From Strigamia acuminata (Eukaryota > Arthropoda > Chilopoda > Geophilomorpha > Linotaeniidae), in NCBI GenBank assembly GCA_949358305.1, contig OX442324.1, positions 8,777,601 to 8,841,600 of the forward strand: a stretch of 64,000 bases of DNA, written 5' to 3'. Made by a program: the position numbers and the translations under genes. This document shows positions 59,001-64,000 of this stretch, piece by piece (position 1 is the stretch's first letter; each line of letters opens with the position of its first letter). Below the pieces are notes generated by a model. The model was not told the DNA's origin. It made no database searches and saw only the letters and a program-made list of their open reading frames with translations.

Positions 59001-61076
59001 GGCGACGATTTCTTTAAAGCACGAGAAGACTTGGTATTTTTGTGCTAAGGGGGTGATCCAGGTATATCTGGTTGCATCGTCAATGACGGTGAGAACGAAA
59101 CGAGCGCCACCAAATGAAGGAACCGGATACGGCCCCCAGACATCCATGTGTAAGAGGTCAAGGGGCTTGCTGGTGGAAGGATGAGGATCCGGCTTATGAG
59201 AAGCTTTAGTGGACTTCGCAATACGGCAGTCATTGCACGCTAATTCCTGTGACACTTCCGCCGGTTCAAGTCCGTAAACGTGGTCATTATTGGCTAATAA
59301 CCGCATTGCGTTGGTATGGAGATGTCCAAGGCGACTATGCCATAAACCGGTTGCATCCTTGACAGAAGCGGGATTGGCTCGGACTTTCTTTGGTAATTGG
59401 GTAGGGTTAGCAATAATCTTCTTTTGTGATTGAGAAGAGTTGCTAGCGGAGTGGACAACAGGAGGTGTAATAGGCAAAGGACTGCTTGGGATGTATTGGA
59501 TGACATCAGCATAGGATGGGGTTGGAGAGTTGTTGAGGACAGGCAAGGATTGGGGGACAGGATTGGTGGCAACGGCGATTGACGTCGGAGCCTCTGTCGC
59601 AGGTAATGGCGGCATTTGAATCCTGAAATCCGTAATGTACTGTTGCTGTGACTTCTGTTTCTTCGGCTTCGGAATTTTCACGAAGTCCTCTTCCGTCGTG
59701 ACAAATGTCTGTACGGGTAATTGTTGAATAATCGGTGAAGTCATAGTAGCAACTGTCGGATTAGTGCACAACCCGTCCACATAGTAGAGTCCTCCTTTTT
59801 CTTTCGCTCTCAAAATAGCATCCGTAATATTCGTTTGATAGACATGTATTTCGCCATTGAAGACATGGATGTGATGTCGAGTCTTATCAATTCTTGATAC
59901 TGAAATAAGGTTGGCCTCAAAATTGGGCGCATAGAGTACATTAGTCAATGTCACGTCACAATGAACACCGTCCATGCGTGTTTGTAATGGAATAGTTCCT
60001 CTACCGGTCACTTGTGATTTTCCTTGCCCAAGTTCTATATCAAATGGGACAATGTTTGTGAATTCGGAAAACCACGATCGCACGTGGGAAACATGATCTG
60101 TGGCACCGCAATCTAGTATCCATTCGTTGGATTGCATCAGGTGAGCCACTGGACGTTCAACCATTTGCGGTGCACTGGCAAAAAATACAGCTTTGCGGAC
60201 TGGATGAGAACTTCCTCTCGGGCGATTGTCCTCGGGGTTGGATGCCGAGTTCTTGCCACGCTTCTTGCTTTTGCTGCGAGAACGTTGAAAGGAAGCTGTC
60301 GGCGGCTGATTTCGATCATCACGTTTAGGATTTGGGCACTTGTTAGCGTAGTGGCCCATCTCTTGACAGTTGAAGCATCTGACCTGCGACAATGGACGAC
60401 GTGGACGTGAGCCTTGACGAGATTGCTGTTGACTCTGGGCAGACGTGTGAACCGATGATGAAGCGTTGTGTAAACCCACTGATTTAAGGCGAAGGTATTC
60501 GGAAATTAACTGTTCGGACACTTTTGTCGGTGTGAAATTCGCTTCAGGCCAGTTGTAGATGGCAAAAGTGGCCTGAGCATATACCGAAGGCAAGCGATGC
60601 AGGTATTGGTAAGCGTGATGCTTATCTGAAACTTCCTCCTTCATGTCCCTGAGTTGGCGTACATGCAGATCGACACGACTGACGAAATCGACCATGTCCT
60701 CGTTTTGCTCGAGGTGAAGACTTAAAAACTGCCATCTCATGGCTGCTTGACGAGCCAGGGAACTAGGGGCGAAGATTTTGGTGAGGATGTCTCACGCCTG
60801 TTTCGGAGTATTAGCATTGTCCAATGTCGAGCGTTTTGCCTCGCTCACGTGACAATATATGTGCCCTAACGCCTTATCCTTCTTCATCATAAATTTTTCG
60901 GTCTCTTTGGGCATTAATGTCAATAAATACTCGGCTTCTTTTTCTTCCGTTACATGCCTCCAAAGCCCCTCAGACTTTAGAAGCATGCACATTGCACGAC
61001 GCCATGATTCATAATTGTTTATGCCCAACATCGGGCATTTTCCAACCGTTGGCTCCACGTAAGGTGATTTCTGCAT
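56055..61076 (-). pseudogene. gag-pol: Copia-D gag-pol with one in-frame TGA
   Basis: About 1670 codons in one frame. Gag starts at the ATG at 61076 with SWRRAMCMLLKS. The TGA at 60792-60794 falls where Copia-C has Trp in KQAWDVL. Then zinc knuckle CFNCQEMGHYANKC, protease WILDCGATDHVS, pre-integrase LWHSRLGHLHTNAM, integrase DVWGPYPVPSFGG/VIDDATRYTW, IRTDRGGEFMS, MNGTAERINRTM. An acidic DDDNNDDDDDDDE linker follows (about 58.29 kb), then reverse transcriptase with RARLVAQGFRQ, CLHQSG-type box and MLVYVDDIVLFY, RNase H AFTDASWASDL, and NIADIFTKWLGSERL at the end. Apart from the TGA everything looks intact. The break may be a private mutation, or be read through. Confidence 0.92.
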
Positions 61077-61955
61077 CTCGACGCGGAAAATGGCGTGGAA
61101 AAAGAAGATTTCGCACACCACGCAAACACGAAGGCTTTGAGAGTGATATAGGCGTCGTCGGCGAATATTCGAAGCACTGCACTGTCACAAACACTAATCG
61201 GAGCACTTTCGAAGCGGAAAACCACAAATTGGGAGCCGATGCTACAATCGGCTGAAAACCTAGAGTGAGTGTCCCCCTAGTGTCCTTTGAGATCGCCTGG
61301 GATCGCGGGAATACTAGGTGGCGCAGGGCTCAGCCTCACTCTAGAATACAACAATAGCTTGGACAGACTTGTCCGAAGGGCTATTGCGATTCTAATAATG
61401 ACCCAACCAAAATACCCACTTAAATCTAACAAAGTGTATTGCGACAAGAAGGAGAAATAGGTGAATCTGCCGCGGTTGCGACCTCGTGCAAATGAAGGCA
61501 CGGCGCGGTTTTTCTCGAAAAAACCGGAGAAAAAGCGCAATCTGGATTCGAAAATCCAGATTCGTCTCATAAAATGAGGCTCTTCACAAAGATGCGTCGT
61601 AAATAAATAAATCGTCGATACTATATACACGCCGGGGTGTACATAGCGAGAAACGTCTCGTTTCCGTTGAGAAATCGTCGAAAAATCGTCGAAAAAATAA
61701 AGTCGACGCAAAAATCTGAAAATATAAGAAAATTCGCCTAAAAATTCGCGAGACCGCGCAATTTTTGGCGAAATTAAATCCGAAAACGTATAGTGGACAA
61801 CACTGATCGTGTCCAAACGTCGGCGATACGTCGGTAGCGTGGAAAAAGGCCCGGGAATCGTTGTGAACTGCAAAAATACAAATCGCCGCGAAAATTCGCG
61901 AAATTCGCGAAATTTTTCGGCGATAAAAGAGGAAAAAGGTTATACACAGTAAACA
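61077..61955 (-). other. Copia-D leader, related to the Copia-C leader
   Basis: About 0.88 kb between primer site and gag. Two overlapping minus-strand frames (61584-61973, 61277-61873) together parallel the single leader frame of Copia-C. It ends with the shared box CAGCCGATTGTAGCATCGGC on the minus strand. Confidence 0.6.
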
Positions 61956-61972
61956 ACCACCCTCTGCTACCA
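61956..61972 (-). promoter_or_regulatory. Copia-D primer-binding site, initiator tRNA-Met with one mismatch
   Basis: Minus-strand TGGTAGCAGAGGGTGGT; one base differs from the Copia-A and Copia-C sites (GGTGG for GATGG). Spacer AT separates it from the LTR. Confidence 0.85.
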
Positions 61973-61974
61973 AT

Positions 61975-62515
61975 TGAAGGTCAGTAGCAGAGGAAAGCAG
62001 CGTAAATTCGGTGTAAACCGAAGGCGTGGAAGCGAAAATGGCGGCGTCGTGTCTCTGACACGAACGTAAATGCGACGTGACCGATTCTAAACAAAGCGCG
62101 CGGCAAAATGCCGCTTATCTGCGCTTAAATAGCACAGAAGGTGCTCTAAACTAAAGTGAAACACTTTAATAAACTAAACATTTAATATAAATGGTAAAAA
62201 TCTTACATATGGGATCCTTTTCAAAGGGAAAATCAATAGGAGAGCACACATTGCTGTGCGCGGCCATCTTGGATGGTAGAAAAAGTGTATGAGACACCTT
62301 GTGTCGAAATTACACATTACATAAATACAAAACATGTGATAACAGAAAATATAGCTAAGGAACGCATGATACTTCATGCTTAAATGCATAAAGCAAACAT
62401 AATGCCAAATATAAATAGACATATGAATTAATACATCAAGATAAACAAAATAAAAATTCAAAATGTGATTCTATATCACATCGATATAAATCCTTTGGGT
62501 TTCTCAAAACCAACA
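61975..62515 (-). repeat. Copia-D 5' LTR (541 bp)
   Basis: Same length as 55297-55837. Differences seen: GCGAAAATGG for GCGATAATGG and GGCGTCGTG for GGCGCCGTG. Confidence 0.95.
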
Positions 62516-62520
62516 CATCA

Positions 62521-63432
62521 GTCGTACCGCAAATTTCTACGAAATATACCAAATGGCAACAACGAGTCCTTTTACGAACCCAACAATGAACAACAAAGAG
62601 TGTCATTCAACGACACTGTCCAATATGCGAACTGGTCGATCAAGCCAGCATCAGATGATGAGCATTCGATATCCGAAGAAAAATCTGTATCCAACTTGGC
62701 TTCTAAATCAAAGACGCCACCTATGCAGATTGTCCACATTCCACCCCCATCAACGCCGGAACGACAGTTATTAGAACTTTGTGCATCAACATTGCCGACT
62801 CCAGCTCGTGGTTCCGTATCACATCCGATTACTAATGAGGAACACGAACAAATAGCTGAAGGGCAGGACACCGACGATGACGTTGAGCAGATCGAGGAAT
62901 TTGCGGTTCAACCGGACGCGGAAGAATTGCGACTGAATCAGTCTGCCCATGTGTCACCGGAAACGTCCAATGCCAGTTCTCCCGGCCTTTCACCACCGAT
63001 ATCACCAAATCGTTTCATCACGTTACGAAAGAAAGCTGGTCCAAACATTCTGCAGCACACAATGCCAATCTTTGATCAGGGGCAAATGTCTCCATTGCCT
63101 CCTGGCGCAACACATGTTGCAGCTCCTTCTGCCGGCAAGACATCATTCTATTGGCGTTATGTCGGCGGGAACACAGTGTTTCGCAGATGGGTTCGCGAAG
63201 AACACCTACGAAAGGACCAGCAGCCAGGTTCGATAGATATCGACGTCTACTATTTTCCCGAACCCGGCCTTCGACTTCGATCTCGCAGAGACGTCGAAGA
63301 ATTCTGTGTCATGAACAATCTCCCTTACGACCCAGAGTTATTCTTTTTCGGCAACATAGAACATACGCTACCGACGATTCCTTTTCTACCTCGGCACGTT
63401 GCTCACCTCTGTCGCACCGAACCGTCAAATTC
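62521..63432 (+). pseudogene. pol: Copia-C pol, linker after integrase (resumes after Copia-D)
   Basis: Continues the frame of 52706-55296 exactly after removal of Copia-D and one CATCA. Reads SYRKFLRN, an acidic linker (DTDDDVEQIEEFA), RWVREEHLRKDQQPGSID and HVAHLCRTEPS, all with counterparts in Copia-D. The frame is lost between about 63415 and 63433: the downstream reverse transcriptase is read in another frame. That indicates a small indel. Confidence 0.85.
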
Positions 63433-64000
63433 GACGACGCTCCAAAATGGCGTGAAGCCATTGATGAAGAGTTAGGAACTTTTAAGGAGCGGGAAATCTA
63501 TGTCGAAGTGCCGAAACCGCCCGATACGACAATCCTGGGCTGTAAGTGGATTTTTAAACTCAAATCAGATGCGACCGGCAAGATTACTCGATATCGTGCT
63601 CGACTTGTCGCCCAAGGCTTTCGCCAAACCTTCGGAATCGACTACGACGAGGTCTTCAGTCCAGTTGTAAATTTCGTCCTCATTCGTCTATTCTTTTGCC
63701 TTTTGGTAGTGCTACGAGGATGGAAAGACGCACATCTCGACGTCAAATGTGCATACCTGTACGGGGACCTGGAGCACAAGGTCTACATGCGCATCCCGGC
63801 AGGTGCCACCTGTAATCATCCCGACAACGTTTGGTTACTCGTGAAATCTCTTAACGGACTCCACCAGTCTGGCCGACAGTGGTATTTGAAACTGGACGAA
63901 GCACTTCGAGCCCTCGGATTCCGGAAAATGCCCGCATGCAACTGCGTGTACATCTACGGCAATTGCGCAGTCATGTTAGTCTACGTCGATGATATTGTAC
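63433..64000 (+). pseudogene. pol: Copia-C reverse transcriptase, cut by the window end
   Basis: In the shifted frame: DDAPKWREAIDEELG, ILGCKWIFKLKSDATG, RARLVAQGFRQTFG, GWKDAHLDVKCAYLYGDL, GLHQSGRQWYLKL and, at the last bases, MLVYVDDIV, the catalytic box. RNase H and the 3' LTR are outside the window. Confidence 0.88.

Larger units (their letters stand above)
55297..62515 (-). mobile_element. Copia-D: near-intact Copia element nested in Copia-C (7.2 kb)
   Basis: Flanked by CATCA (55292-55296 and 62516-62520) with 541-bp LTRs differing at two visible positions. Minus orientation: 5' LTR 61975-62515, primer site 61956-61972, leader, gag-pol 61076-56055, polypurine tract, 3' LTR 55297-55837. 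Gag-pol is one frame with a single TGA. It is closely related to Copia-C in gag-pol but with a different LTR. Confidence 0.95.
51068..64000 (+). mobile_element. Copia-C: Copia element interrupted by Copia-D and cut by the window end
   Basis: Starts with a 536-bp LTR at 51068, inserted in Copia-E pol. It has an initiator-Met primer site, a 1.1-kb leader and gag-pol. Copia-D (55297-62515) sits between integrase and reverse transcriptase. Native sequence resumes at 62521 and runs off the window within the catalytic reverse-transcriptase box. One frameshift is seen near 63.42 kb. Confidence 0.92.

Overview
The window looks like a repeat-dense stretch of an arthropod (probably insect) nuclear genome. 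The support is indirect. Every mobile element present belongs to classes common in arthropods (Maverick/Polinton, BEL/Pao, Gypsy, Copia). Several Copia primer-binding sites match the 3' end of animal initiator tRNA-Met, and there is a short run of CCTAA units, the arthropod telomere repeat, at about 15.64 kb. I see no ordinary host gene and no rRNA, tRNA or CRISPR array. Nearly all coding sequence belongs to mobile or virus-like elements.

Left part (about 0.5-13.6 kb): a Maverick/Polinton-type (adintovirus-like) element. Family-B DNA polymerase lies at the left. A minus-strand block follows: fibre-like coiled-coil protein, adenain-like protease, small basic protein, hexon-like major capsid, penton-like capsid protein, a conserved protein of unknown function and a packaging ATPase. 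A plus-strand block carries a zinc ribbon-PLA2-integrase-chromodomain fusion, a second adenain-like protease, and small TATA-preceded ORFs. The polymerase lacks its N-terminus: an LTR retroelement running off the left edge abuts it. From 13.6 to 18.7 kb the DNA is AT-rich and mostly non-coding, with a large inverted repeat, a 26-bp minisatellite and two LTR-like blocks.

Right part (about 17.5-64 kb): a matryoshka of LTR retrotransposons whose borders can be read from matching LTR ends and target-site duplications (TSDs). A decayed BEL/Pao element is interrupted by Gypsy-A (154-bp LTR). Gypsy-A carries a solo Copia LTR and is interrupted by Copia-E. Copia-E is interrupted twice, by Copia-A (24787-50386) and by Copia-C (51068 to the window end). 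Copia-A is interrupted by Copia-B (27659-47538, minus strand), and Copia-B by Gypsy-B (29906-42765). Copia-C is interrupted by Copia-D (55297-62515, minus strand). The deepest path is six levels. LTR pairs differ at only 1 of 478, 2 of 451, 3 of 817 and 2 of 541 positions by eye, so the nest grew recently.

Two things stand out. Copia-A is a complete-looking 5.7-kb element without recognisable gag, protease, reverse transcriptase or RNase H. It carries two long ORFs, the second an integrase-like protein with a lost catalytic Asp, and it shares its primer site, polypurine tract, leader and an LTR stem-loop with the gag-pol-coding Copia-B. Gypsy-B is a 12.9-kb element with intact gag and pol plus a third gene of about 974 residues that appears to be spliced and does not look like an envelope gene.
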